A stretch of DNA of 59,135 nt from Hungatella hathewayi WAL-18680 (GTDB taxonomy: Bacteria > Bacillota > Clostridia > Lachnospirales > Lachnospiraceae). The position numbers and the translations under genes are program-made. The notes below the pieces were generated by a model. That model made no database searches. It was not told the DNA's origin and saw nothing but the letters and a program-made list of their open reading frames with translations. The first letter of the stretch is position 1. Every line of letters starts with the position of its first letter. The stretch lies in NCBI RefSeq assembly GCF_000235505.1, contig NZ_JH379027.1:623617-682751 (forward strand). The letters run 5' to 3'. This document shows, in pieces, positions 1-7,781 of this stretch.

Positions 1-1461
1 AACGTCTACTATATCCTGACCATCACCTACATTGCCTACTATGGCAATGGGGTGCTGGGCCTGGCTTTGATGTTTGCCACCACCATGGTGACGGTCATGC
101 GCCTCTTTGACGCGGTGACGGACCCGATTATCGGAGCTCTGATTGACAAGACCAACGGAAAATTTGGTAAATTCAGACCGTATATGGTGATTGGCAATCT
201 GATTATGGCAGTGAGTGCGTTCCTGCTGTATTTTGGAACCAGACTGATACCTGACACCATGATGTGGCTGCGCTATGTCATGTATGTGATTATCTATGCG
301 GTCTATGTGATTGGCTACACCTTCCAGACGTCCTGTACCCGTTCCGGGCAGACCGTGCTGACCAACGACCCGAACCAGCGTCCGCTGTTTACCATATTTA
401 ATCTGGTGGCAAGTATGCTGGGCATGGGGGCGATTCAGTTCCTGGCGCCTATTTTCCGGGCGAAGTTTGGAGATTACACGACAGCGAACTTCTTTGATGT
501 GATGATTCCCATTGCGGTTATCATCTCCGCCATTCTCACCCTGCTTGCCGTGATTGGCATCTGGGAGAAGGACCAGCCGAAATACTATGGGCTGGGAGCT
601 GAGACGCAGAAGAAGGTTAAGATTTCGGAATATCTAGCCATTATGAAGGAAAATGAACCGCTCAGAAGGCTGATGGTGGCGGGAGCGGGCTGTAAGCTGG
701 CCCTGGCCATCGCCACCAACGGAACCGTACTATGCATGCTCTACGGCGCGATGATGGGCAACTATAACGCCCTGTATCTGCCGATGATGATAGCCGGTTA
801 CGTGTTCTCGGCCCCGTTCTTTGCACTGACGGTGCGGACCTCCCAGAAACACGGGCAGAAGGCGTCCCTGATGCGGTATGTGGCACTGGCGTTAATTATG
901 TATGTGGGTGTCCTGGCGCTGCTGTTGTTCTGGCAGCCGGGCAACGCGGCTTTCAACCTGTCGCTGACCCATATCAATGTGTATACAATACTCTTCGTTG
1001 TGTTCTTCGGCGTTGGGTATGGCGCTTACTACGCCACGGCGGATATGCCGATTCCCATGGTGGCGGACTGCTCCGACTATGAGACGTACCGCTCCGGTAA
1101 ATACATTCCGGGCGTTATGGGAACCCTGTTTTCCCTGGTGGATAAACTAGTGTCTTCTTTAAGCTCCACCGTGGTAGGTCTGGCGGTCGCGGCCATCGGC
1201 CTGTCCACACTGCCGGGAGGCGATACCCCCTACGTGGAGGGAATGAAGACGATCGTCCTGATTCTCTTCTGCGTGATTCCCATGGTGGCATGGGCGCTGA
1301 CTCTGCTGGCCATGAAGGGATACTCCCTGACCGGCGAGCGGATGAAGGAGATACAGGCGGTGAACGCGGTCCGCAAGGAGGCGATTGCCGGAGGCATGAG
1401 CATGGAGGAAGCCATGGAAAAATGGCAGACCATAGAGCAGGTGCCGGAAGAGTTCCGTTAA
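1..1461 (+). CDS. GPH-family sugar:cation symporter (MFS), 5' end cut by window edge
   Basis: The reading frame is open from base 1, so the N-terminus lies outside the window; the visible part is about 486 residues. It is a polytopic membrane protein of the glycoside-pentoside-hexuronide:cation symporter family, which imports sugars or glycosides with Na+ or H+. The family hallmark is visible near the start: DAVTDPIIGALID followed by GKFGKFRPY, the conserved loop after TM2. About ten hydrophobic segments follow, and a charged cytoplasmic tail ends in VPEEFR. The substrate cannot be read from the sequence, and its operon partners lie upstream, outside the window. A clear terminator follows the stop codon. 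Confidence 0.88.
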   Translation, partial: NVYYILTITYIAYYGNGVLGLALMFATTMVTVMRLFDAVTDPIIGALIDKTNGKFGKFRPYMVIGNLIMAVSAFLLYFGTRLIPDTMMWLRYVMYVIIYAVYVIGYTFQTSCTRSGQTVLTNDPNQRPLFTIFNLVASMLGMGAIQFLAPIFRAKFGDYTTANFFDVMIPIAVIISAILTLLAVIGIWEKDQPKYYGLGAETQKKVKISEYLAIMKENEPLRRLMVAGAGCKLALAIATNGTVLCMLYGAMMGNYNALYLPMMIAGYVFSAPFFALTVRTSQKHGQKASLMRYVALALIMYVGVLALLLFWQPGNAAFNLSLTHINVYTILFVVFFGVGYGAYYATADMPIPMVADCSDYETYRSGKYIPGVMGTLFSLVDKLVSSLSSTVVGLAVAAIGLSTLPGGDTPYVEGMKTIVLILFCVIPMVAWALTLLAMKGYSLTGERMKEIQAVNAVRKEAIAGGMSMEEAMEKWQTIEQVPEEFR

Positions 1462-1487
1462 AGAAATCGTGGGGTAACAGAAATAGA

Positions 1488-1525
1488 AAGTCCGAAGCGT
1501 ATGGATTGCGCTTCGGACTTTTTGG
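1488..1525 (+). terminator. Rho-independent terminator after the GPH symporter
   Basis: A 12-bp perfect stem, AAGTCCGAAGCG at 1488-1499 and its complement at 1509-1520, has a 9-nt loop and is followed by a T-rich run. It lies 27 bp after the symporter stop codon and separates it from the convergent gene. Confidence 0.9.
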
Positions 1526-1550
1526 GTTTATGCCATCAGATGCCAATGGG

Positions 1551-2969
1551 TCAGCAGAAGCACCGCCACTGGGCATAGAGATTTACGTCCCCGTCCGGGG
1601 CGGGCAGGACGCTTCCGGGCCAGTAGGTGGAGCCGGAGCCATCCTTCCCGGTATTCCAGCCGACAAAGCAGCCGCAGCAGCGGCTGGGAATGAGACTGGA
1701 CAGGGTGACATCCTGGCCCTCCTGGAACATCACGGGAGCGGGAATTCCACAGGCGGGAGTGCAGCAGTCATCATTGGCGTGATAGGTCAGAGCGTGGAAA
1801 ATGATTTCCTCCTGGGCGGGTACTAAAAGCACCTGCGTCCTGTCCCCGCTAAGCCGTATCTCCCAGTCATCAAATCGTTCTGCCGGTTTGCGGAAAGCGG
1901 CCGCGTCCTGCTCTGTCAGCAGTGGATAGCCATCAGTGGCCTCCCCCACCACGATAGGGGCGCCGCTGGAATTGGGGATCACATAATTGGAAGCGTCCAG
2001 TTGTATCACGGAATTGGGGGAGAGGGCTCCGGTTATCGATACGATGGAATCCCGGTCCCGGATATAGACCCCGTTTTGGAGCATTCTGCCGCCCTGCACA
2101 TTCAAGACACCGGCGTTGTAGATGCCTGGGGCGAACTGCGTGGCGGTGTTGGGGATGGGAAGGCCAATCTGTGCGTCCCCCATGATGGAGACGACGGCTC
2201 CGCGGTTATTGAACAGTCCGCCGCCGTACAGGGCGCTGTTGGAGAAGATGCTGGCCTGGTCCTTCAGGATCAGGTACACGGGCGGGCTGATTTCGCTCTG
2301 GTAGCTGGTGATATAGATGCCGCCTCCCGCCGTGACGGCGCTGTTGCCGGAGATTTCCACCTGGCTGCCAATCTCCAGAGTTCCGCCCAGGGATTCCACA
2401 TAGGAGCGGAAATAGATGCCGCCTCCGTTTAAGGCCGAGTTGGACCGCAGTTTCACCGTGTCTGACAGGGAGAGCAGGTCATCCGCATTCCGGAGGGCCG
2501 CCATGATGGCGCCGCCGCTGGAGTTGGAGTGACAGCCGGTAATGACGGCGTCCCCGCTCATGATGAGGCGGCTGGGGGAAGTCTCCAGGCCGGACAGATA
2601 GACGCCGCCGCCCTCCTTATCCGTATTGTTATTTTGCAGGACCGTGCCGCTGCCGATATCCAGGGTGCCGCCATAGAGATAGATGAGGGAGCGGTTTGTG
2701 CTCTCCTCCACGGGATGGCTGGCGCTGTTGCCGTCCAGGATAAGCTGCCTTAATCGAAGACTCCCGCCCGGATTGATGCGGAACATGTAGCTTCCATAGG
2801 TATCTGTCTTTTGCAGGGTAAAAGTCCTGGTGCCCGGACTGCTGGTTATCGTAACCTCGTATCCGATGTTTACTTGGGAATTTATCTGAAAATCACCGGT
2901 CACCTCAATAGTCTGCGCCCTGCTTGTCAGGGCCTGTTGTAATTCCTCCTGGGATGAAACCTGTGCCAT
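1551..2969 (-). CDS. Right-handed beta-helix repeat protein with Cys-rich C-terminal B-repeat-like domain
   Basis: This is a 472-residue protein with a good ribosome binding site (AAGGAAGGTGATT) before its ATG. Residues about 15-330 are parallel beta-helix repeats of the polymorphic-membrane-protein type, with recurring short GGG(V/I)Y motifs such as EGGGVYLSG, NGGGIYFRS, AGGGIYITS and YGGGLFNN. The C-terminal 75 residues resemble the Listeria-Bacteroides (InlB B-repeat/Flg_new) fold: a YHAN start, GWNTGKDGSG, and an LYAQW end. Unusually, this domain carries two CC pairs and several further cysteines (DCCTPAC, RCCGCF, WRCFC). No signal peptide or anchor is visible, so the export route is unknown. 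A surface or spore-surface role is inference only. Adhesin-like or carbohydrate-binding function is possible but not shown. Confidence 0.75.
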   Translation of the reverse strand: MAQVSSQEELQQALTSRAQTIEVTGDFQINSQVNIGYEVTITSSPGTRTFTLQKTDTYGSYMFRINPGGSLRLRQLILDGNSASHPVEESTNRSLIYLYGGTLDIGSGTVLQNNNTDKEGGGVYLSGLETSPSRLIMSGDAVITGCHSNSSGGAIMAALRNADDLLSLSDTVKLRSNSALNGGGIYFRSYVESLGGTLEIGSQVEISGNSAVTAGGGIYITSYQSEISPPVYLILKDQASIFSNSALYGGGLFNNRGAVVSIMGDAQIGLPIPNTATQFAPGIYNAGVLNVQGGRMLQNGVYIRDRDSIVSITGALSPNSVIQLDASNYVIPNSSGAPIVVGEATDGYPLLTEQDAAAFRKPAERFDDWEIRLSGDRTQVLLVPAQEEIIFHALTYHANDDCCTPACGIPAPVMFQEGQDVTLSSLIPSRCCGCFVGWNTGKDGSGSTYWPGSVLPAPDGDVNLYAQWRCFC

Positions 2970-3084
2970 ATGGAATCACCTTCCTTTCATGATGTTGGTT
3001 TACAAAAAATGTTCGTCCGCCGGATAAACTGTCCGGTATAGTAAGATATGCGGAAATCCGGACTTATGTCCAAAAAGGCGGGTC

Positions 3085-3113
3085 TGGACAAATCCCGGTA
3101 TCTTTGCTATGAT
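3085..3113 (+). promoter_or_regulatory. Sigma-A promoter for the cyclophilin gene
   Basis: TGGACA at 3085-3090, a 17-nt spacer, and TATGAT at 3108-3113. It lies about 50 bp upstream of the peptidylprolyl isomerase start, which has AGAAGGA ahead of it. Confidence 0.6.
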
Positions 3114-3160
3114 TTCTGTATGAAAACATTCAAAGACAGAATGAGAAAGAAGGATTAGAG

Positions 3161-3679
3161 ATGAAAAACCCGATCGTTACATTTGAGATGGAAAATGGAG
3201 ATATCATGAAGGCGGAGCTTTATCCGGAGATTGCGCCCAATACAGTGAACAACTTTATCAGCCTGGTGAACCGTGGCTTCTACAACGGACTGATTTTCCA
3301 CAGAGTCATCAACGGCTTTATGATTCAGGGCGGATGTCCTGACGGAAATGGAATGGGAGACCCGGGATATTCTATCAAGGGGGAATTCAGCCAGAACGGA
3401 TTTGCCAACCAGTTGAAGCACACGGAGGGCGTGCTTTCCATGGCACGTGCTATGGACCCCAACTCCGCAGGCTCCCAGTTCTTTATCATGCACAAGAACT
3501 CCCCACATCTGGACGGGGCTTACGCCGCGTTTGGCAAGGTGATTGAGGGTATGGATGTGGTGAACAAGATTGCCGATGTGAGAACTGATTACAATGACCG
3601 TCCGATGAAGGAGCAGAAGCTGAAATCCGTGACTGTGGATACCTTCGGTGAGACTTATCCGGAACCGGAGAAATGCTAA
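3161..3679 (+). CDS. Cyclophilin-type peptidyl-prolyl cis-trans isomerase
   Basis: This 172-residue cytosolic cyclophilin catalyses cis-trans isomerisation of X-Pro bonds during protein folding. The catalytic core is intact: FHRVI at residues 46-50 with the active arginine, GFMIQGG at 52-58, the GSQFFI strand at 104-109 and HLDG at 116-119, where many cyclophilins have LDGKHVVFG and this one has LDGAYAAFG. The length matches small bacterial PpiB-type enzymes. There is no signal peptide, so cytoplasmic action is expected. It has its own promoter, and the GNAT gene follows 24 bp later, so the two may be cotranscribed. Confidence 0.95.
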   Translation: MKNPIVTFEMENGDIMKAELYPEIAPNTVNNFISLVNRGFYNGLIFHRVINGFMIQGGCPDGNGMGDPGYSIKGEFSQNGFANQLKHTEGVLSMARAMDPNSAGSQFFIMHKNSPHLDGAYAAFGKVIEGMDVVNKIADVRTDYNDRPMKEQKLKSVTVDTFGETYPEPEKC

Positions 3680-3703
3680 ACAACGAAACGACAGGGAATA
3701 GAG

Positions 3704-4426
3704 ATGAGAGAAGAGCGGAAGATTATCGTTGACGGACAAGTTCATACCGTGCTTATCTCCGATGAACAAGAGGCTCTCCTGGCCGCTCACGCGGCCGGGA
3801 GAGCCATTGTCGGCTTCTGGGATAGAAAATCCGGAGGGGAGTCCGTGGATTTATCTCCGGCGCGGTATGTGGTGGAGAGTCCGGCAGATGTGGATGAGGA
3901 GTATCTGGAGCAGGTAGTCCGGCGGACGATAGGGCTTCCCTGGATCATTGGGACGACAGAACGCCTCGCCATCCGGGAATTTACCGTAGATGACATTTCC
4001 ACCGTGCCACAGGAAGAGGGGGACACCCCGGAGGATGAGATATTTTACACCCCAGAGAAATTAAAAGAGTACATCCGGTGCCAGTACGGCTTCTATCAGT
4101 ACGGCATCTGGGCGCTAATCAGGAAATCCGACGGCCGGCTGGTGGGCAAGGCGGGGGTGGCGAATTACACACCGGAGGATGGCATTCCCGGCGTGGAGCT
4201 GGGTTACCATATCTTTTCCCCATACCGAAACCAGGGTTATGCCGTGGAGGCCTGCCGGGAGATTCTGTCTTACGCCGCCGCCCATCTGGACTGCCCTATA
4301 TACGCAAGAATAGACGCCTCCAACGAAGCGTCTATCCGCGTTGCCGCCAGCTGCGGCTTTCAATTTAATAAGAAAGTATGTAACGAATCAGGGCAATACA
4401 GTTGTCTGTATGTTTGGAGTTGCTGA
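3704..4426 (+). CDS. GNAT family N-acetyltransferase
   Basis: This is a 240-residue protein. The first 80 residues are family-unassigned. The GNAT acetyl-CoA-binding fold covers about residues 85-235, with TERLAIREF (strand 1), GKAGVANY (strand 4) and GVELGYHIFSPYRNQGYAVEA at about 160-182, where RNQGYA is the pyrophosphate-binding loop. It resembles RimJ/RimL-type enzymes that acetylate protein N-termini or small amines; the substrate is unknown. The last 62 bp overlap the convergent membrane-protein gene on the other strand. A GAGATG-rich weak ribosome binding site precedes the ATG. Confidence 0.82.
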   Translation: MREERKIIVDGQVHTVLISDEQEALLAAHAAGRAIVGFWDRKSGGESVDLSPARYVVESPADVDEEYLEQVVRRTIGLPWIIGTTERLAIREFTVDDISTVPQEEGDTPEDEIFYTPEKLKEYIRCQYGFYQYGIWALIRKSDGRLVGKAGVANYTPEDGIPGVELGYHIFSPYRNQGYAVEACREILSYAAAHLDCPIYARIDASNEASIRVAASCGFQFNKKVCNESGQYSCLYVWSC

Positions 4427-5051
4427 TCACTCCCAAAAGACACGGCGTGGAAGTCAGGTTGGACTCACGGGCAAACGCGGTGTCATCCAGCATGATGCCG
4501 CAGGCGTAGGAGACCCCATTCTCGTCGTCGGCATAATAAAGCCTGTCCTTCACCTGCTCCAGCAAATCGGCCGGCAGCAGCTCCTCCAGATTGGAGAAGG
4601 CGTTCAGAGACGCGTAGTGGAGAAAATTCTCCTCGTCACTTATCATCACGTCCAGCTCGTTGGAAGCCACAAGGGCCGAAATCTTGGCCATGGACGCGTA
4701 GCTGTACTCCGAGGTGTCATCGCCGTAGCTGATAAACGAGGATTCCGTATTCACCAGCTGCTTGTCGGTAAATTCCATAAAATCGTGGAAGTCCACCGTC
4801 AGAATATCTGTGTTCAGCTCCTGTTCCGAGCGGTTGTTGATATACATACAGTATAGCTCGCTCTCGTAAGTGCTCCGGTAAATGCTGGTGCCAATCACCC
4901 ACAGGATGCCGAGGAATATCAGCACTCCTAAAATATGGAATTTATAATACTCCCAGATATACCACAGCTTGTCCCGGAAGGACATCTCCTTCAATTTCTG
5001 CCGCTCCGTTTGGGCTTCCTTTTTCAATCGCTCACTGACCTGCATAATCAT
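4365..5051 (-). CDS. Single-pass membrane protein, function unknown
   Basis: This 228-residue protein has a charged cytoplasmic N-terminus rich in Lys, Arg and Glu and ending at WYIWEYYKFH. One transmembrane helix follows at about residues 38-58 (ILGVLIFLGILWVIG), and then an extracytoplasmic domain of about 165 residues. I do not recognise a catalytic motif. Similar short-tail proteins occur in Lachnospiraceae as uncharacterised membrane proteins. The ribosome binding site is GGAGGATGATT. Its 3' end overlaps the convergent acetyltransferase gene, and the overlapping ends contain no shared terminator. Confidence 0.6.
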   Translation of the reverse strand: MIMQVSERLKKEAQTERQKLKEMSFRDKLWYIWEYYKFHILGVLIFLGILWVIGTSIYRSTYESELYCMYINNRSEQELNTDILTVDFHDFMEFTDKQLVNTESSFISYGDDTSEYSYASMAKISALVASNELDVMISDEENFLHYASLNAFSNLEELLPADLLEQVKDRLYYADDENGVSYACGIMLDDTAFARESNLTSTPCLLGVISNSKHTDNCIALIRYILSY

Positions 5052-5134
5052 CCTCCAAAATCTTTCATTACATGCAAGTATAGCACAGAATGGCCGTTCT
5101 TTTTATGAATTTTTTATGAAATAAGCGGTAAAAA

Positions 5135-5163
5135 TTGCATTTTCCCCCGATGTTCGGTATAAT
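5135..5163 (+). promoter_or_regulatory. Sigma-A promoter for the YesL-like gene
   Basis: TTGCAT at 5135-5140, a 17-nt spacer, and a perfect TATAAT at 5158-5163, about 60 bp upstream of the start codon. Confidence 0.75.
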
Positions 5164-5226
5164 CGTCATCATAGGCACAAAGGTGCTACAGTTGAATATT
5201 ACGACGATGAGAAAAGAGGATGTTCC

Positions 5227-5952
5227 ATGTTATCAGGTTTTTTTAATTATGATAATCCGGTATGGCGGTTTATCGGGAAGTTTTGGGATGTAATTATGTT
5301 GAGTGTGCTGTGGATGGTGTGCAGCATACCGGTAGTGACCATTGGGGCGTCCACCACCGCCATGTACTATGTGACTTTAAAGCTGGTCCGCGACGAGGAC
5401 GGATATACCTTCCGCTCCTTTTTCAAGTCCTTCAAAGAGAATTTTAAGCAGTCCACCATCATCTGGCTGATCTTCCTGGTGGCGGGGATTGTGCTGGGCG
5501 TGGACGTGTTCTTCTTCCTGCGTGTCTTCAACGGCTCCCAGAACGTGAGAACGATCATGCTGGCTATCTTCATGGCGATGTCATTTCTCTACTTTGCCAT
5601 GTTCACTTTTGTGTTTCCGCTCCAGGCCAGATTCTACAATCCGGTGAAGCGGACCATCTTCAACGCGTTTTTCATGTCCATCCGTCATCTGTTCCAGACC
5701 ATCGGTATGCTGGTGATCGACGTGGGCGTGGTGTTCCTGGCCTTCACTTACCTGCCGCAGATTATCTTATTCGGCGTGGCGCTGATAGCCTTCCTCAATT
5801 CCTACATCCTGGCCAGTATTTTCAAGAAATACATGCCGGAGGACGCGGAGAGACGGGACAGCGGGGAGATGAGACCTCTGTTTGCGGATGAGGACGAGGA
5901 AAAAGTGAAGATTCAGGAAACAGAACATACAGAAAATGAAACCAATGAATAA
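5227..5952 (+). CDS. YesL/DUF624 family membrane protein
   Basis: This 241-residue polytopic membrane protein has an N-terminal motif GFFNYDNPVWRFIGKFWD and a second motif MLSVLWMVCSIPVVTIGAST, both typical of DUF624 (YesL) proteins. About five transmembrane helices are followed by an acidic, Glu-rich cytoplasmic tail of roughly 40 residues. YesL homologues are often found next to carbohydrate ABC transporters and LytS/YesM two-component systems, but their biochemical role is unknown. Here the gene stands alone behind its own promoter and ends at a terminator shared with the convergent hemolysin-III gene. Confidence 0.85.
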   Translation: MLSGFFNYDNPVWRFIGKFWDVIMLSVLWMVCSIPVVTIGASTTAMYYVTLKLVRDEDGYTFRSFFKSFKENFKQSTIIWLIFLVAGIVLGVDVFFFLRVFNGSQNVRTIMLAIFMAMSFLYFAMFTFVFPLQARFYNPVKRTIFNAFFMSIRHLFQTIGMLVIDVGVVFLAFTYLPQIILFGVALIAFLNSYILASIFKKYMPEDAERRDSGEMRPLFADEDEEKVKIQETEHTENETNE

Positions 5953-5965
5953 AATAGAATAAAAA

Positions 5966-5997
5966 AACTGCCGGAGCGAGACACCCCGGCAGTTTTT
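5966..5997. terminator. Bidirectional terminator between yesL-like and hlyIII-like genes
   Basis: AACTGCCGG at 5966-5974 pairs with CCGGCAGTT at 5986-5994. An A-run on the left and a T-run on the right make it suitable for both converging transcripts. Confidence 0.85.
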
Positions 5998-6000
5998 ATG

Positions 6001-6651
6001 TTATGCGACAAACCGATACATCAGAATATAGTGGCAGAGGCTTCCGCCCATCACGAAGAGGTGGAAAATCTCATGGGAGCCAAAGTTTTTGTGCCTGGTG
6101 TTGAAGATGGGCAGCTTCAGCGCGTATATCACGCCGCCCACCGTGTATATGATTCCTCCGGCCAGCAGCCATCCGAACGCCGCCGGCGGCAGTGCTTTCA
6201 CAATCTTGCTGAACGCCAGAACACATACCCAGCCCATGGCGATGTATATCACGGAAGAGAACCACTTAGGGCAGGTAATCCAGCAGGCCTTGATGATAAT
6301 CCCGGCCAGTGCGATACCCCAGACCAGAGCCAGCATGCCCCATCCGGTCTTGTCGCCAAGGACGACCATACAAATCGGTGTGTAGGTACCTGCAATCAGG
6401 ATAAATATCATCATATGGTCCATCTTGCGGAGCATCTTGTTTACCTTCGGCGAGATGTCCAGGGTATGGTAAATGGTGCTGGCCGCGTACAGCAGAATCA
6501 TGCTGACGATGAAGATGGACAGCGCAATCAGCTGTGTCCTGCCTGCCTCCCTGGATGCTTTTAAAAGCAGTGGAGTGGCGGCCGCCATGGCGGCTACCAT
6601 GCCGATGAAATGAGTGATGGCGCTTCCCGGGTCCTTAATTTTTAAACGCAT
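6001..6651 (-). CDS. Hemolysin III / PAQR family membrane protein (YqfA-like)
   Basis: This is a protein of about 216 residues with seven transmembrane helices in the progestin-adipoQ receptor/hemolysin III family. The metal-ligand motifs of the family are present: the S-x3-H in AASTIYHTL, the aspartate in RKMDHMMIF, and the C-terminal HxxxH in FGSHEIFHLF. The family resembles alkaline ceramidases, but the bacterial function is not settled; it is not reliably a toxin. The ATG at 6651 is chosen because AGGAGG lies 9 nt ahead of it; a TTG three codons earlier has no room for a ribosome binding site. Confidence 0.9.
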   Translation of the reverse strand: MRLKIKDPGSAITHFIGMVAAMAAATPLLLKASREAGRTQLIALSIFIVSMILLYAASTIYHTLDISPKVNKMLRKMDHMMIFILIAGTYTPICMVVLGDKTGWGMLALVWGIALAGIIIKACWITCPKWFSSVIYIAMGWVCVLAFSKIVKALPPAAFGWLLAGGIIYTVGGVIYALKLPIFNTRHKNFGSHEIFHLFVMGGSLCHYILMYRFVA

Positions 6652-6801
6652 ATAAATCAACCTCCTGAAAATAAAATTGCTGATTGTAAAACCAGTATGT
6701 AAATGTGCATATTGCTATATGTAGTAATGAAAACTATGTATCCTCTTTTTATATACTATACACCGTTGGGAGAAGAAAATCAAGGGATTTTCCAAAAAAC
6801 T

Positions 6802-6831
6802 TTGATTGTTAAGATTTTCTATTTATATTAT
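6802..6831 (+). promoter_or_regulatory. Sigma-A promoter for the RluA-type gene
   Basis: TTGATT at 6802-6807 with an 18-nt spacer to TATTAT at 6826-6831; an overlapping TATATT at 6824 gives 16 nt. The surroundings are AT-rich. It lies about 45 bp upstream of the start codon. Confidence 0.6.
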
Positions 6832-6877
6832 GATAGAGAGAGCGATATCTATACCGTGGAGCGTGGAGAGGAGTATT

Positions 6878-7633
6878 ATGTTAACCGTATTATATGAAGA
6901 CAGAGACATTATCGTGGTGGAGAAACCGGTTGGAATGGAATCCCAGGTCAGCGGCGGGTTTGCGCCGGATATGGTCAGTGAAATTAAAAAACATATCAAC
7001 AGGTTATGCCCAACGGGACAGGAACCTTATGTAGGAGTTATCCACAGGCTGGACAAGCCGGTGGGCGGCGTCATGGTGTACGCAAAAACGAAAAAAGCCG
7101 CGGCGGCCCTAAGTAAACAGGTTCAGGCCAACGAGATGCACAAAAAGTATAATGCCGTCGTTTGTGGAAAACCTGTGGATAATGTGGGTAACTTTGTGGA
7201 CTATCTGTTGAAAGATAACAGTAAAAACATGTCGAAACTTGTGGAAAAGGGGATAACCGGGGCGAAACGTGCCGAATTAAGCTATATTGTGCGGGGAATT
7301 CTGGAGAATGACCCGATTCTTCCACCGGCTGGAAAGCCGGATGTGGATAACTCGGAAGACTCCGCCTCCACGCCACTCACTCTGGTGGAGGTGGATCTCC
7401 ACACCGGCCGCCACCATCAGATCCGGGTCCAGTTTGCCGGGCACGGAACCCCTCTGTGGGGTGACAATCGTTACAATCCCATATTCAATACGAACAGTTC
7501 AGGCAAAAGATACAATATCGCCCTGTTTGCCAGCCAGCTGACCTTCCGCCACCCGGAGACAGGGAAATCCATGACATTTACGGCAGAACCCAAGGGAGAA
7601 ATCTTCCAATACTTCCTAAAATCATCCACATAA
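6878..7633 (+). CDS. RluA family 23S rRNA-type pseudouridine synthase
   Basis: This 251-residue enzyme converts uridine to pseudouridine in RNA. The catalytic motif HRLDKPVGG lies at about residues 56-64, with the nucleophilic aspartate in RLD. The downstream motif LHTGRHHQIRVQFAGHGTPLWGD is typical of the RluA group. It has no S4 domain, so it is a short form like YlyB/RluC relatives that lack S4. The ATG at 6878 is preceded by GGAGAGGAG. Frames extending 24 codons upstream lie inside the promoter and are rejected. The exact target uridine is unknown. Confidence 0.9.
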   Translation: MLTVLYEDRDIIVVEKPVGMESQVSGGFAPDMVSEIKKHINRLCPTGQEPYVGVIHRLDKPVGGVMVYAKTKKAAAALSKQVQANEMHKKYNAVVCGKPVDNVGNFVDYLLKDNSKNMSKLVEKGITGAKRAELSYIVRGILENDPILPPAGKPDVDNSEDSASTPLTLVEVDLHTGRHHQIRVQFAGHGTPLWGDNRYNPIFNTNSSGKRYNIALFASQLTFRHPETGKSMTFTAEPKGEIFQYFLKSST

Positions 7634-7705
7634 ACCAGATAATAGGAGAAAAAATCAAAAAATATCGTAAATAAAAGGTAAATAATTGTAATACATCCGA
7701 AAAAG

Positions 7706-7735
7706 TTGACTGAATACATACATTTCCGATATAAT
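7706..7735 (+). promoter_or_regulatory. Sigma-A promoter for the AbgT transporter
   Basis: TTGACT at 7706-7711, an 18-nt spacer and TATAAT at 7730-7735. The start codon lies 47 bp downstream. Confidence 0.8.
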
Positions 7736-7781
7736 GTCCACAGGCGGGCAATGCCCATACTACAATCGGAGGTATGTATTT

